DNA of 64,000 nt, from contig OW203988.1 of the NCBI GenBank assembly GCA_934047225.1, forward strand, positions 2,666,001-2,730,000, read 5' to 3'. This stretch comes from Ypsolopha sequella (lineage: Eukaryota > Arthropoda > Insecta > Lepidoptera > Ypsolophidae). Made by a program: the position numbers and the translations under genes. Every line of letters begins with the position of its first letter. Within the stretch, counting starts at the first letter, position 1. Positions 10,731 to 22,548 of this stretch are shown here, in pieces. The notes below the pieces were generated by a model, which was given only the letters and a program-made list of their open reading frames with translations, was not told where the DNA came from and made no database searches.

Positions 10731-10840
10731 TGGGACGTAATAATCGTCAGTAAAACGTGGATGTACAAGTGTGAACTATGACCTCACTTTACAGTTCATA
10801 CTCGAAGGTACCTCTAACACCCCGTGACAGTTTATTTATT
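10731..10840 (+). repeat. Dispersed repeat D (gggattcatgtcg family), copy 1
   Basis: Has gacgtaataatcgtc, gtgtgaact, cagttcatactcg and acctctaacaccccgtgac. The same order of motifs occurs at 15900-16065, 19748-19925 (inverted), 57233-57350 and, truncated, at 63963-64000. A fragment is at 38652-38685. It is non-coding and of unknown class. Confidence 0.6.
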
Positions 10841-11022
10841 CTGTTATATTTATCTTTACTAATAATAAAGTTATTTCTATCCAACTGTCTGTCTGTAATA
10901 TATTCTAGAACACTCATCAGATTTGTATGCATTTTCTTTATTATCATCTGACCCAGGCGAAAGGCTATTATGAAATAAAAAAAAGAAATGTTATCTTATA
11001 GGCACATTTGGAAACAGGAAGC

Positions 11023-12541
11023 CAATTCCGGAGGTATGGAGATGATCTCCACGGTCGAAATATCTGGCGAGAAAGTGCTTATCTCCGTCGAAAAACAAAA
11101 AATGCTATTCTAACGATCTCCATCCGTAGATTTTTCGATCGCAAATCAGCGAGATGTCTCGACTGGTCATAAGCTGGGGAGATAGACATCTCCGTTGCAG
11201 TAACTGCCAAATTATCAAAATAAATAACATAAACTTCAACATTTTGACGGCTTTTGTGTGGTTATTTTTGATAAAATTTGACTTGGCTACGTTTTACGGA
11301 CTTTTATAAGCAGGTACCTGTAATTTTGATGACTTTTGGCTACCCATTGTGAATTTCCTGCAACTGATTGGATACCTACCAACGATTATTATGAATTCTT
11401 AGCCCAGCAGAGCTAGTTTACAGAAGCTGAGGCTGCTGAAAGTAGAAGAAAATACCAGACTTCAAGATGGAAGTACACTATTAGGAAATCACACATAACA
11501 GCTAGCAATTTTCAGTGTGTCATTGTAGTGTAGAGATTAATAAAAACAAGTTACAAAAATCATGTCACCGAAGCATTTTCACTCTAAAGCTACTATGCAT
11601 GGAAAGATACAGGAGCCCTTTGCTTTCAAACGATTTGAAGAAATGTTTACCATAAGAAGTGTAGTTAAGTGGGGTATATTTCTATTGGAAACTCAACCAT
11701 AAAAAGAAATGATAAATTTATTGAGGCCATGGTGAATACTGTTGAGTGCTTTTTATAATCATTATTTTAGATATGTACATATTTGTTTAAAAATTATGAC
11801 ATAACCAATAAAATTGAACCACAATACAGTGCTTTACTTATTTATTTATTAATGTTAACTATAGCTTCTCTAAAATTACAGCACAAGACACAAACAAAAA
11901 ATGTTTTACTTGCTAAATATATATAGGTAACTAAAGCCAAGGTCACTCTTGGAATAATGAATTTATTGAGGCCATGTTGGATACTCTTAGTGCTTTTTAT
12001 AATATTTATTTTAAAATAATAAAATGTAGGAGATTTGACAGAACGCTAAGGAGTCTATGTACAACAGCAGCGCTGAAAGCGCTTTATTTAAAAGTATGCT
12101 GTGATGTGAACTTGCTCAACACATTTGCATAAAGCAAACTAGCGCTTCAGGTTAAAATAAACACAAACTCACGCGCAATGCGTTTCGATTCACGCTAATT
12201 TGTATTTACTGTTTTCAGTTATTATTAAAAAAAAGACAGTCCTAGAACCACAATATACTAAAATATTCTTGATCGTTATGTGTTTGCTTAGATTTGTTAA
12301 ATGAAACACGTATTATTTTTACTAAAAAAAGAAAAATAAGACAATCGATTATATTCAAAATGAATCTGTAAAAACGGAACGTCTCTAAGACGACATTATC
12401 TTCTCCGTTGCTAATCCTTCTCCATGGTCTACAAGAATAGGGCTTTTTCGTAGTGTGGAGATTTCAAGCGGACATTGATGCGGAGATTTGAAACGGAGAT
12501 TCATCTCCATAGTCGGGATATTTCGTCCGAGCCCGGAATTG
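11023..12541. mobile_element. Probable non-autonomous DNA transposon, about 1.5 kb
   Basis: Ends are caattccgg and ccggaattg, followed inward on both sides by related gagat-atctcc segments (atggagatgatctcc on the left; atggagatgaatctcc when the right end is read inward). The interior has an imperfect direct repeat (atttattgaggccat ... agtgctttttataat at about 11710-11770 and 11960-12010). No intact transposase is present. The class is not determined. Confidence 0.4.
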
Positions 12542-12545
12542 AGGC

Positions 12546-13060
12546 CCAGCTCTGTCACCCCCTCGGAGATTATTTCTAGAAGTAAAATTTACTAGAAATC
12601 TATATAATTACTACGAGTAGGAGTTATGTTTGGCAGAATCCCAGTAATTTGCTTGTTATTGCATCCGTCTGTATCACAGTTCAATAGTTATGATAATGAA
12701 TACAAGTTATAGCACTAAACTTTTGTAACAAGAACAATAAAATGCTATAACTTCAGCCGAGTCCACCAAGAGATTAATTCGGCAGAATGTCGCAATGTAA
12801 AGTCTTGATGTATTAATAATAACCAGCGGGCACTATGAACCGATTAGGTACCACGAGAATGTGCAACCGGAACAACGCCGAGGGGACATAACCGATGCAG
12901 CTGGAGCGGTAAGATGGCGCTTGAATAGGCTAATACTGTTGTTGTTGACATTTACAAGATCATACTGGACAAGTTTCTGTAAGAAACCTAACTGCGGAAA
13001 ATAATTAAATATTTCTTTGGTAATGCCTAAAACTTACTGTGAATTTAGTACGGGCAGGTC
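12546..13060. other. No feature recognised
   Basis: Mixed composition. A somewhat GC-richer part at about 12830-12930 may be unique sequence. An apparent THAP-like start near 13024 is produced by the following dispersed repeat and is not a gene. Confidence 0.4.
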
Positions 13061-13065
13061 AGTTT

Positions 13066-13540
13066 TTAGGCTTCCGTACCCGAAGGATGTCAAACGAGAC
13101 CCTTTTCTATTACTAAGCCTGTGCTGTCTGTTCATCCGTGTGTTTGTGTGTCACAGGCTCACAGGGGTCACAGGTAGTTAGTTGAAATTTGCACAATACT
13201 TACATTGTACTTACCGTGGCTTTCATAAATGCAAATAAAAAAAAAGATATCCACAGGGGGCACTTATACGAAAATCTTCAAAAAAGTAGCATTTCTTAAC
13301 GTTATCATGTCCCCACCCTTATCTTCGAAACAAGAAAACTTATTTTTTCTGTTATCTTTACGTAATCACTGATTACGAAGGTTTCGTACTCAGTGGGAGC
13401 CGCGAATTGTTTGTCCGTTTTAGCGGCTTGTTTGTGTTGCCTTAATGTTGCTATGACATCTATATTGTTTAATTTACCATGTTTTTAGGGTTATACAAAA
13501 CTTTTCGTGCGCGAGTCCAACTCGAAATTACCCATTTTTT
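13066..13540 (+). repeat. Dispersed repeat G (ttccgtaccc ... gtgcgcgagtcc), copy 1
   Basis: Begins ggcttccgtacccgaagg, passes a tattactaagcctgtgctgtctg segment and ends cgtgcgcgagtccaactcg. Copies are at 19366-19560 (partial) and 20139-20437 (inverted, best preserved). I recognise the ends as a very common lepidopteran interspersed repeat. It is non-coding. Confidence 0.65.
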
Positions 13541-13997
13541 TTTTATTTGCCCCGTTATGTTTCTTTTGGGCAGTTGTTTAGTATTATTACGAAAGGATGT
13601 GGTTTCACATACACCCGGTTTTCGCAGGTCAAGCACAACAATAAAATAAATTCTATTTGTATTTCTTGCCCAGAAATGGATAGCAAATCTTTTAAAATAA
13701 ATACAATTTCAAACCAAAGATGATTATTTGTCTTTTATAATTAAAAAAATACATTTAAGAGAAGTACAGTGGAGTCAAAATAATAAACGCATATAGATTA
13801 TTAAAAGGCAAACAGGTTCCAAAAGGCAACTTGGCAAGTTGCTGTTGGACATGCAATAGCTGCCGATTTTCAAACTTGTTCTAAATCATATGAGGAAAAC
13901 AAGAAAATTATTTTAATAAGGAAATATGGTAATTATGAATACATGCGAAACATTTATAAAATGGGTAATAAACTGTTGCCTACAGAAAATTATGTGA

Positions 13998-14200
13998 TAC
14001 TAGCCTTTCGCCCGCGGCTTTGTCTGCTTTTTATTCAATCTCTGCATCGTTTTTGGCTTGGGCGTAATTTTATTAACACCCCGTATAGATAGATATATTG
14101 CCTAAGGTCACTATAATGATAATCAAGAAAATTGCATCCAAATTCGTTAAGTCGATCTCGAGTCACAACGGAAGAGACAGACAGACAAAAATAGTGAAAA
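13998..14200 (+). repeat. SINE-like cccgcggc-family repeat, truncated
   Basis: Starts ctagcctttcgcccgcggctt and continues through cattgcatccaaattcgtt-like and gagacagacagacaaaaa segments. It is the same family as 333 and 46715 and is 3'-truncated. Confidence 0.6.
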
Positions 14201-15590
14201 CTATAGTTCAGTAAATTTTAATAACCCATTTCATTTAAAATTTTGCAAAAATATTCGATTTATAGACATGACTTTTTATTACTTTATTATTACTGTATAG
14301 AAATTAAGTTATAGGATATAATTTTATCAAATTTTAACAAACTTAAAAATTTTATTCACAATGTTTTCCATATGACGCCAAAGCTTATGAAATGTGAAGG
14401 TTGAATTTGAATTTTTATTTGGAGATTTTCAATAAAAATTGTTGACAATAATTGTTTTCTGTATTTCAGTCGGTAGTTTTCGAATATTTATAAAAAGAAA
14501 AGTTGTCACAAATTTAGAATTTACAGCGGTAATATTCATTATATGAACACCCTCATTTTTTATTTATTTGTCGGAGGTTTATTACTACCATATAAAAATA
14601 TTTAGAGTATGACAAACAACGACATTCTATGTCGTTGATGACAAAAGTAATATTAGTTACAACAATTTAAAAAATTTTAACAAATTAATGAAAAGTAAAC
14701 TAAATTTTCTTATAAATAAAAACACAAATACGTTTAAGGGATTAAATAAGCCATTTTCGTTGACAAAATAGGAGTAACTTAAGCTGCGTTAGTTTTCTCA
14801 TAAAATTTCAAAACTACATTCTAAGGTATGGCAGTGGAAAAGTCAACATAAATTCCTCGTGCAGCATTTTATCCCTCCCCAAAGACCGATTTACAAGATA
14901 CCTTCCACTCGGCCCAGAATTCAGGAGTCCAGACATATCGCCGGGTCTAGAACGCGATTCAAATTCTGTTGCGAACTCGATGCATTCCGGGATACCGGGG
15001 ACTGCTTCCATTGCTTGCTATTCGAGAAATCTTATAGAGATCGGAACTCACATGTGAGTAGGTGCATACATACCTACGGACGAGTATGTGAATAGTCATG
15101 TGTGGTATGACTGTAGTGATAGAGTCTGTCAAGCGAGTTATGGCAACGCACTTTTGGTGGGGAAAAATGAAATCGACAGTATTGCACGACTGAAGTATAC
15201 TCTGTTACCCCAAAATTGACAATCTTGATACGAGTATTTATGTAAGTTGAATTTACCGATATCCAAATTTATACTGGTGGCTTTGTAGAATGTCGGTATA
15301 AAGCGAAAAAATTGACTCAATGACCCTTTCTGTGAAAAACAAAGTATAAAAGTCTAAAGTTAAGTCAAAAGTCTCGAATTTGGCTAGATAACAGGTCATT
15401 GCTGTTTTAAAAAACAAGAGAAAAAAAACAACACATATTTTATTTTTTTAAACAAAAAACAAGTTTCTTTAAGGTTGATGCGACGGATCACGGTGCCAAA
15501 CGTTTTTCGTTTTTCTAAAAAAAAAATACCTTCTAGAAAATAATAACCAAATATATATAGATAATACAGTATCAAACTTGGTCAAACCTA
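14201..15590. other. Mostly AT-rich sequence without a recognised gene
   Basis: AT-rich to 14810. A more GC-balanced stretch at 14850-15060 has an open minus-strand frame (14814-15011) that contains no known domain. The remainder (15060-15590) shows no repeat I can name. If the exon at 15597-15719 is real, its intron begins here. Confidence 0.4.
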
Positions 15591-15596
15591 ACTTAC

Positions 15597-15719
15597 CAAC
15601 TTTTCCAAAGCTTGCATTTTTTCCATTTCGTAACGCTGGAACCTTGATTTCTCTTCATCGTACGCACTCAACATCTTAAACAACATGCACCTCAAATCGC
15701 TGGGCACAGTTTTAGGCAT
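15597..15719 (-). CDS. Candidate first coding exon of an unrecognised gene
   Basis: On the minus strand an ATG at 15719 opens exactly 41 codons that run into a consensus GTAAGT splice donor (TTG|gtaagt) at 15596. The peptide starts MPKTVPSDLR and ends EMEKMQALEKL. It is highly charged and helix-prone, without a signal peptide. Codons look protein-like against the AT-rich background. No matching downstream exon could be identified to the left, and the peptide matches no family I know. It may be a host gene exon or a transposon-encoded peptide. The region to the right (15720-15860) would be the 5' UTR and promoter. Confidence 0.35.
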
Positions 15720-15899
15720 GATGGTCAACAAATTCAGTTTATTTCATTAATTTTTATTCGTAAATGAAATCAACAAGAGAGCCAAAGACAAGTTTAATGA
15801 CAGGTGACATTATTTATTTTTTGTTGCTATATGAATATAATTGTTATAATCCACTAAGTTCTTGACAAGATCGGCTTGACAGACTTGTCGCTTTTATTG

Positions 15900-16065
15900 T
15901 TTAGTACATATAATGCAAAATGGTTGACGAAATGGCTCATCAACAGTCACACTGTCCGTGATACGTAGGTGCACGAGTGCAGGCTGTGAGTTGCACATCA
16001 CAGACAGACCATACATAGAGGCACCTCTGATACTGACACTCCTTTTGGGATTCATGTCGTCAATT
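15900..16065 (+). repeat. Dispersed repeat D, copy 2
   Basis: Contains gtgagttgcacatcacag, gaggcacctctgatac and ttttgggattcatgtcgtc, aligning in order with the copy at 57233-57350. It is moderately diverged and non-coding. Confidence 0.6.
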
Positions 16066-16898
16066 TGCCGAACCTTGAAAATTAATCTCGTCTCTGGAGA
16101 CATAGCTTAGAGATGTAAGTGATTGTCGTGCGTGACGTGACATCAAAATGTATTTCAGGTAACCATGCATTTGTGGGATTTCATCGGCCATCTTGTAGCT
16201 TGATCCTCGTTTTATCAGTTCCAGCGTCCAAATACGGATACAAACCGGTCAATGTAACCGATTCTCAGGACTTCGGGGAATCCGTTACAATCAAGAATGG
16301 GACAACACAATTACATAATAGAGGAAATACAAAGGCAATCAGCATACGGAAATAAAACAGAATAATCAAATAATATAACTAAAACTGACAGAAGTCATGT
16401 GTCACAGCAGATAAAAGGGTAAAAGACTCAGCATATGGTCTCACAAAATAACACCAACAACGCTGATTTTTAGTCCGAACCCGCGTAGTAACGCACAAAC
16501 AAACAAAACAGCTCGAGTATCATTGACACTTTTCAACAATGTTACATATGTATAACAAAATATATCATATTAAAAGATAATATATACGTAATATAGGTAA
16601 AATTTTTGGTAATTTAATAAAGTAAAACGTAAACAAAAAAAAATGAATGTAACAAATAAATGAAACGGCAAACCAGTTCCTAGTTTAGGCCGTTACGAAT
16701 TTTTTAAATCAAGAATCTTTTTTAGTTTACTTTTGAAGGTATACTTATTGATGTTAAGATTGTTGGGTTATTGTAAAGGTTGTTGGGTTGTTGTTAAGGT
16801 TGTTGGGTTGGTTCATATGAATTTTGTAGGGTTCTCAATCTCAGAATGGAAAACTGAAATCCGAATAAGCCTCTTCTTCTGCAAAGATTCATCACCAG

Positions 16899-17314
16899 CA
16901 GTGGCGTGCACAGAACTTTTTGCTGGAAAAGCAAGCAATTGGTCAAGAATAACAATAAAAAAAATATGGAAAAATTTAAATATCATTTTGAAAAAAAAAG
17001 TTTGTATAGGAAATTTCCACTCAAGGGTAGACACTGGTACCGATTAGGTGAAGTAACTTATTTGACAGGACTAAACTTAATTTAAGAGTTCTGTCCTTGT
17101 CTTGTCGATAAAGAAAGAAAAAGACAGGACGCTTAAAATAAGGTTAGTCCTGTCAAATAAGTTAAGACGTGTTATGCCGAATCGATACCAATGTCTACCC
17201 TGGCGTCATACATATTTTTTTTTCAAACTGATATTTAAATTTTTTCATATTTTTTTATTGTTATTCTTGACCAATTGCTTGCTTTTCCAGCAAAAAGTTC
17301 TGTGCACGCCACTG
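16899..17314. mobile_element. hAT-type foldback MITE with 8-bp target duplication
   Basis: A 416-bp element beginning cagtggcgtgcacagaac and ending with its exact complement. The arms stay complementary, with scattered mismatches and a few small indels, for about 190 bp. The 8-bp atcaccag lies immediately on both sides (16891-16898 and 17315-17322), the target-duplication length of the hAT superfamily, and the CAGTGGCG terminus also fits hAT. No coding capacity. Open frames read through the arms are artefacts. Confidence 0.9.
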
Positions 17315-17322
17315 ATCACCAG

Positions 17323-18685
17323 GTAATGACCGATATGTCTTGATGTTTCAGAATAATAAAAAAAGAATCTAGAGATTTGGATGTACGTCCCAACCTTCGG
17401 TCAAGAAGCCACACCGTTCATGGGTCAATAAATGTTATCCGACTGTCTATCCATCAAAACTATTTTTACTATAAACATCTTGAAGTATCGACTTGAAATT
17501 AATATCTCTACAGCCTTGTAAAAATTGGTTTTTATCTCAATATAACAAAAATTTAATTATAATCGTTCAAATCACGTATTTGGATTCTGGCTGTCCAGAA
17601 TCTTCAAAGTTTATTTTTGCTTTTCAATACGGAACCCTAAATCTGACTACAAACACATCATCAAAAGCTACTAATAATTACTTAACGTTTCGGTACTTAA
17701 GTTTTCCATCTCACTAGATTAAGTAATTACCCGGTCAATATACTGAGCTACTAAGCTAAAAGGCAGTATGTGAAAAAAATAAAGTATTCAGCTTTTATTA
17801 CATTTTTAAAGTACGGAGCATAAATAATCAAATTATTAAGTTAAAAATCTTTGCATAGTAGCAATTAAGAACAATATTAGAAATTTCTTTAGAGTTGAAT
17901 GCTTTCATAAAATAAATAGAAAAATATTGATTGTTTTTACTTTATGTTATTATTTAAATATGATCCACTTAGATTGAAACAAGTTACTTTGGAAAATATA
18001 TATAACTTTATATAAAAAAAAATTATGCAATAAAAAAGCTCGATATATTAAATCTCCTATATACTATGTACCAAACTTTATTAAGATATGTTCTGTTACA
18101 TGATATGATACATGATTTTCTTACGCTCAGTGCTAGAGAGCCAATTTTCATTAAAACCTAGTTGACCCTTTTTTCACGATTATAATTCTATTTTAATCCC
18201 ACGTCGCCTCGCACGTCGCGTCTCATTTGAACATAAAAACGAAGGTAGCGGATGTTGATGAGAGGGTAAATAGTATAAAAAACTTTGCAAACATTTAATT
18301 TCAAATTTTGTTTTAAATTTTATTTTAATCGTCTTAAGTTTAAGTAAAATTCTTTCAAATATCTGAATGGTTTGATATTTAATATATTTTGTAGCATTTA
18401 ATTAAACTTTACTGTTATTTTATTTTTCTTTTCCTTGCATTCTGAGTTTATATAGGTAGGACGAGAGTCTTAAAAATGAATTTCAGATTTTTCTTTAAAT
18501 AATTTTTTGAATACTATTTAAATATGTGAAAGAGGTATTTAATTATCATTATTATCATATTATTATATAGATCATTTTGTATGAAATGATAAAATGCTCT
18601 GAGTTCATATTATAAATGCTCCATACTTATTATATTGAAAGAACATGGGAAAATCTCATTTTAAATCAATTTTAAAATCAACTTG
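17323..18685. other. AT-rich sequence, nothing recognised
   Basis: Long AT-rich intergenic DNA. No repeat family, domain or splice-bounded exon was seen. Confidence 0.4.
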
Positions 18686-18687
18686 TA

Positions 18688-19076
18688 ATTATGCTTCGTA
18701 ACACGATTAAGAAATTTTCGAAAAAGCCTTTTTCTAATTCATCGAAACATAACACATATATTCAAAATTCACTCAATAGTCATTCAACAAAACCTTATTG
18801 TCTATGTATTGTATATGCTGCCAGCGCAAAGTTTCCATTGGTTTCTGTAAATCAATATAAAATTTTATTTTTATTAAAAATGTTCGGTGTTCTTATTTAC
18901 AGAAACCAATGGAAATTTGCCGATGGTAACATACCCAATACATAGGTATTCATAGATATTGTGTATGTTACCATTGTTGAATAAATATTGAGTTAATTTT
19001 GAATTTCATTGTTCTGTTTCGATTAATTAAAAAAAACGCGGAATTTTCACAATCCGGCTGCGAAACCGCTTATAAT
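18688..19076. mobile_element. Foldback MITE, near complete copy
   Basis: The left arm (18688-18852) and right arm (18900-19076) are imperfect inverted repeats of about 165 bp. They centre on ccattggtttctgtaaat / atttacagaaaccaatgg and reach outward through the gcctttttctaatt and aatccggctgcgaaacc segments. A small secondary inverted insertion (ataggtattcatag...) lies in the right arm. Other copies: 2436, 28199, 40704 and 55413. It has no coding capacity. Confidence 0.75.
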
Positions 19077-19365
19077 ATCTCAAAACTTAGTTCAGTTGAG
19101 ATAATGCCTTTTAGCTAAGTAGGGCAATACAAATAAATATCTTAATCTTTATCAATGGTTATTGTACGACTATGTTACGCATGAGAAGAAAAAACAATAG
19201 ATAGGTATTAGTTAATTACCCTATTAAAAATTTTTGATCTATTAATACTGTTATCTGGAACAATCAGTAATCAGTTACGATGATAATACCTAGTCAATTA
19301 ATACTTATCGATTTTAATAGTTTTGTAATAAGGACACTCCTGTAGATCAATAAATCTTCAATTTT

Positions 19366-19560
19366 TAGGGTTCCGTACCCGAAGGGTGCCAAGGACCCTA
19401 TTTTTATGCCTCCGCTATCTGTCTTTCCGTCCGTCCGTTCATTTGTCACAGGTGTCTACAGCTTCAGCCGTTTTTGGTAGCCAGTTGAAATTTTCACACA
19501 ATACTGTGTTACTATGGCTTCTATCACGACAAATAAAATAGATAAAAATAATTGTAACCC
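19366..19560 (+). repeat. Dispersed repeat G, partial copy 2
   Basis: Starts gggttccgtacccgaaggg and includes ccgtccgtccgttcatttgtc and agttgaaattttcacac. The 3' half with the gtgcgcgagtcc motif is missing. Confidence 0.6.
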
Positions 19561-19747
19561 AAGGGAGGTCCTCGAAAAACCTCTATTTACGACGAGTATC
19601 AGTATATAATCTTTTCCCCGGATTAAATATTTTTAAAATATTTTCGAAAGGACGATGAGTAATCGAATTTTTACATATAGTTTGTGGAGTAACTGACCAA
19701 ATGTCCTGAACTTAAATAATAAACTTTGTATTTTTATGTCTTAGAAA

Positions 19748-19925
19748 TATACATCGTTACAACATGAATCCCCAAGGGGTTGTTAGAGGTGTTTTCGAGT
19801 ATGGACTGTGAAATGCAAGTCACAGTTCACACTTGTACAATCCGTCGGAAATATCTTGGTACCTCGATGGAATGCAATTCAATTGGCATCAAGTATGACG
19901 TCATTTGGTCAGGTACCAAGATATT
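19748..19925 (-). repeat. Dispersed repeat D, inverted copy
   Basis: Reads catgaatccccaagggg, gaggtgttttcgagta, gtgaaatgcaagtcacag: the inverse order of the copy at 57233-57350. Confidence 0.6.
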
Positions 19926-19961
19926 TCCAACGGGTTTTACGTACACACCGACGAGTATTTC

Positions 19962-20095
19962 TTGACACGGCAAGCACGAAGACCGAACAAAAATGTGTCC
20001 TTACAGGATTTGATCCCGCAACCTTCGGATTAGTTGTTAAGACGTTCGAACCACTAGATCGCAGCAGTGCTGGCGGTCTGACCATATAGAGCCGA
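19962..20095 (-). repeat. tRNA-derived SINE head
   Basis: On the minus strand, gatctagtggttcgaacg (A-box-like) is followed by gttgcgggatcaaatcctg (B-box-like). The cloverleaf cannot be closed well, so a SINE promoter relic is preferred over a tRNA gene. Confidence 0.5.
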
Positions 20096-20138
20096 TCCTT
20101 GTATAAGGTTTGTATCAATGGTTCTTATCCAAAATAAA

Positions 20139-20437
20139 AAAACCGGCCAAGTGCGAGTCGGACTCGCGCACGAAGGGTTCCGTACCATTATCTATAAAAA
20201 TAGCAAAAAAAAAACATGTCTGTTGTATGGGAGCCCCCTTAAATATTTACTTTATTCTGTTTTTTAGTATTTTTTGTTATAGCGGCAACAGAAATACATA
20301 ATCTGTGAAAATTTTAACTGTATAACTATCACGGTTCATGAGACAGACATGACAGACGGACAGACAGACGGACAGCGAAGTCCATTAGTAATAGGGTCCC
20401 GTTGGTTATCCTTTGGTTACGGAACCCTACAAATGTT
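20139..20437 (-). repeat. Dispersed repeat G, best-preserved copy (inverted)
   Basis: Begins aaaccggccaagtgcgag and ttccgtaccatt and ends cggaaccctac, with cagacagacggacag near the far end. Read on the minus strand it has the full order of copy 1. About 300 bp. Confidence 0.7.
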
Positions 20438-21019
20438 CGTATGTACACGCAGAGTCCAAACGTCAGAGCGCCAATGAGTAGTGTTTACTGCACTCCAAAG
20501 CGGAAATGATGTCATTTATGCTCAACGCACTGTTTGCATCGCCCGTTTGTTTTCGGGAACGTATTTGAAGCGGGAGCATTCCAAATTCGAAACTGACAAT
20601 TCGTGTTTGCGATACGAGTGCTTGTTTAGAGCGGATAATAGAAACAGCGCTAAATGGAAATGTGTTCGAGTGGTTTGTTTGCGACTGTACCGAGCTATGA
20701 TGATGACATTGTTAATTGGAATATTGCATTGTTTTGGGAGTAGGTTGCAATATCTTCATGTAAGAACACATTAGTCAACCTTGTTTACCCACTTTTCACC
20801 GACGGTTTTAGGCGTTTTTAGGGCACGCGGTAAATGACAGCTCGGTATAAACCATTGCAGGTTTCTGATACACCTTTTTACTATAACGTGTATCTTTTTT
20901 GAATAAATACATTAAGAAGTATATTAGCAGGTAAAGCTTTCGATAAAGTTATGACTCATCATCATCAGGACTTGCAGGGTTAAAAAAAATAGTTATCCGT
21001 AACAAAACATTTATGATGT

Positions 21020-21110
21020 CAACTCACTCTAGTTTTTATGAAAACATCACAATGTTTTACTGCGTAGGGGATTGGAACCCGGACCTCAAGATAAAAAAGC
21101 CAACGTTGTC
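21020..21110 (-). repeat. tRNA-like SINE head
   Basis: The minus strand shows a B-box (ggtccgggttccaatcccc) and an A-box-like cagtcagtacgacaacg. It lies directly beside the 24-bp tandem repeat at 21104-21170, which is built from the same A-box region. Confidence 0.5.
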
Positions 21111-21170
21111 GTACTGACTGTGCTGTCACGTCGTACTGACTGTGCTGTCATGTCGTACTGACTGTGCTAT
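21104..21170. repeat. 24-bp tandem repeat, three copies
   Basis: gtcgtactgactgtgctgtc is repeated three times with a short variable joint. It appears to be a local expansion of part of the adjacent SINE head. Confidence 0.8.
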
Positions 21171-21278
21171 CGCCTTCAAATAATAAATATTTACCTTATA
21201 TGCGAATACCTTCTTTAGTTACACATATGGTGAGTTGGTTGCTCAATGTTGGAGACTCAGTAAAAATGTTATGTCCTC

Positions 21279-21474
21279 ATGTCCTCTACCGTGCCTCATG
21301 TCCTCTCCGTGCCTCGTATCCTATACAGTGCCTCATGTCCTCTACCGTACTTTATGTCCTTTACCGTTCCTTATGTCCTCTACCGTGCCTGATGTCCTCT
21401 ACCGTGCCTGATGTCCTCTACCATGCCTCATGTCCTCTACCGTGCCTCATGTCCTCTCCGTGCCTCATGTCCAT
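21279..21474. repeat. 18-19-bp minisatellite, about ten copies
   Basis: The unit is catgtcctctaccgtgcct with substitutions and occasional one-base-shorter units. It is open in one plus-strand frame, which gives a repetitive non-biological peptide. Confidence 0.9.
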
Positions 21475-21539
21475 ATGATGTAGGCATCAAAAAGACCTAG
21501 GATGAATCGTGTTCGCTCTAAAGGTACCTTAACTTTTCC

Positions 21540-21945
21540 TTATTAAAAGGAATCTAGGTTATATAGATATCCGAGAAAATGGCCACCGGCAGGGAGTTCC
21601 ACATGTCAGCATTTGAAACATTGCGTTCGAACCATAAAAATCTGAATATTTAGATTTTTATAGTTCGAACCAACAGCATGTTGACAACATATCGGTGAGA
21701 CTTTGCTGTTTGCCGACTATTCCGGTGGTAGAAGGGGGATGCGGCATTAGGTCGTGTAATTCCTGCGTATATTCTCCGAAATATAGCTTACAAAAACAGA
21801 GAGGCTAGCAATTTTCCTACGTTGTTTGATGCCTTGGTATTCAGCACTCATTCCGATACATCGCCAACTGGTCCAAATAAATTCGTGCTGGGGGTTCGGT
21901 TAGTGATCTTTGAACCTTGTTTCTGATCCCTGGCCGGGTATTTTA
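21540..21945 (-). pseudogene. Jockey-like LINE ORF2 C-terminus, frameshifted
   Basis: Read on the minus strand the sequence gives KQRRKIASLSVF, then after a frame change LYFGEYTQELHDLMP, then a run ending near VELPAGGHF. This order matches the C-terminal region (xSVFYRLYxGECxxEL ... LWNxLP) of Jockey-type LINEs. A short inverted repeat at 21627-21671 (gttcgaac at both ends) interrupts it. It is non-functional. The family is from memory of the motif. Confidence 0.6.
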
Positions 21946-21948
21946 ATC

Positions 21949-22118
21949 GTTTATATAAGTAAATAAAAAAATTTGCCACATTAATTAAATAAACCTTTAA
22001 TTTAGTTCATGTACATTTATTATTTTATTATATGTATTTTTATTAGATTAAATTTGACGTGTAAAAAGTGTATTATATATATATACCTACTTTGCAAAAT
22101 AAACTATTTGAATTTGAA
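21949..22118 (+). repeat. Non-LTR retrotransposon 3' end
   Basis: Ends gcaaaataaactatttgaattt with an AATAAA-type signal. A second copy is at 47624-47745, sharing attaaatttgac-tgtaaaaagtgta and acctacttt. It is a 5'-truncated tail and non-coding. Confidence 0.65.
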
Positions 22119-22237
22119 TTTCTGACGGTATTTACTACGCGCTGTAGCAAGAGAGTACCCTACTGCTGCGACGTAGAATATATTTATAGGTTATATCAGT
22201 ATACATATGTAATATTTTATTACATCAATAGAGTAAT

Positions 22238-22545
22238 GATGCATTTATTAATACGGAACCCGTACCTTGAGTTTGGAGTTCGCTTGACAGGCCTAAATTC
22301 AAATATCGAACATCCGCAGTGTAAAACCTTTATGACTCTATTGCTTTAGAATATATGTTACATGAAAGAATTTAATGTTATTGTTTATGTTTTTATTTAC
22401 AAAAAGATAGTGACTTTTAATGTGGTCTTAATTCTCAAATGGGTAGTGTAAAATGAGCATTTGTGAATTTGCACTAAAACATGATTTAAGAAGAGGTAAG
22501 ATTTAAATACTTTAAATAAGGAAAAAGATTGAACATATCAATTAT
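22238..22545 (+). repeat. Duplicated segment, copy A
   Basis: About 308 bp, from gcatttattaatacgg to gaacatatcaattat. It is repeated as copy B at 22910-23220 with base changes and some divergent middle sequence. The two copies flank an R element (22549-22905). It is not an LTR pair: the ends are not TG...CA and there is no internal coding region. Confidence 0.75.
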
Positions 22546-22548
22546 TCA

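Noticed and set aside
13024..13110. THAP-like start MPKTYCEFS
   Set aside because: The frame enters the known dispersed repeat G within a few codons; the resemblance is accidental.
14814..15011. 65-codon minus-strand frame starting MEAVPGIPE
   Set aside because: Composition is exon-like but there is no recognised domain, no firm splice pairing with 15597-15719 and no other support.
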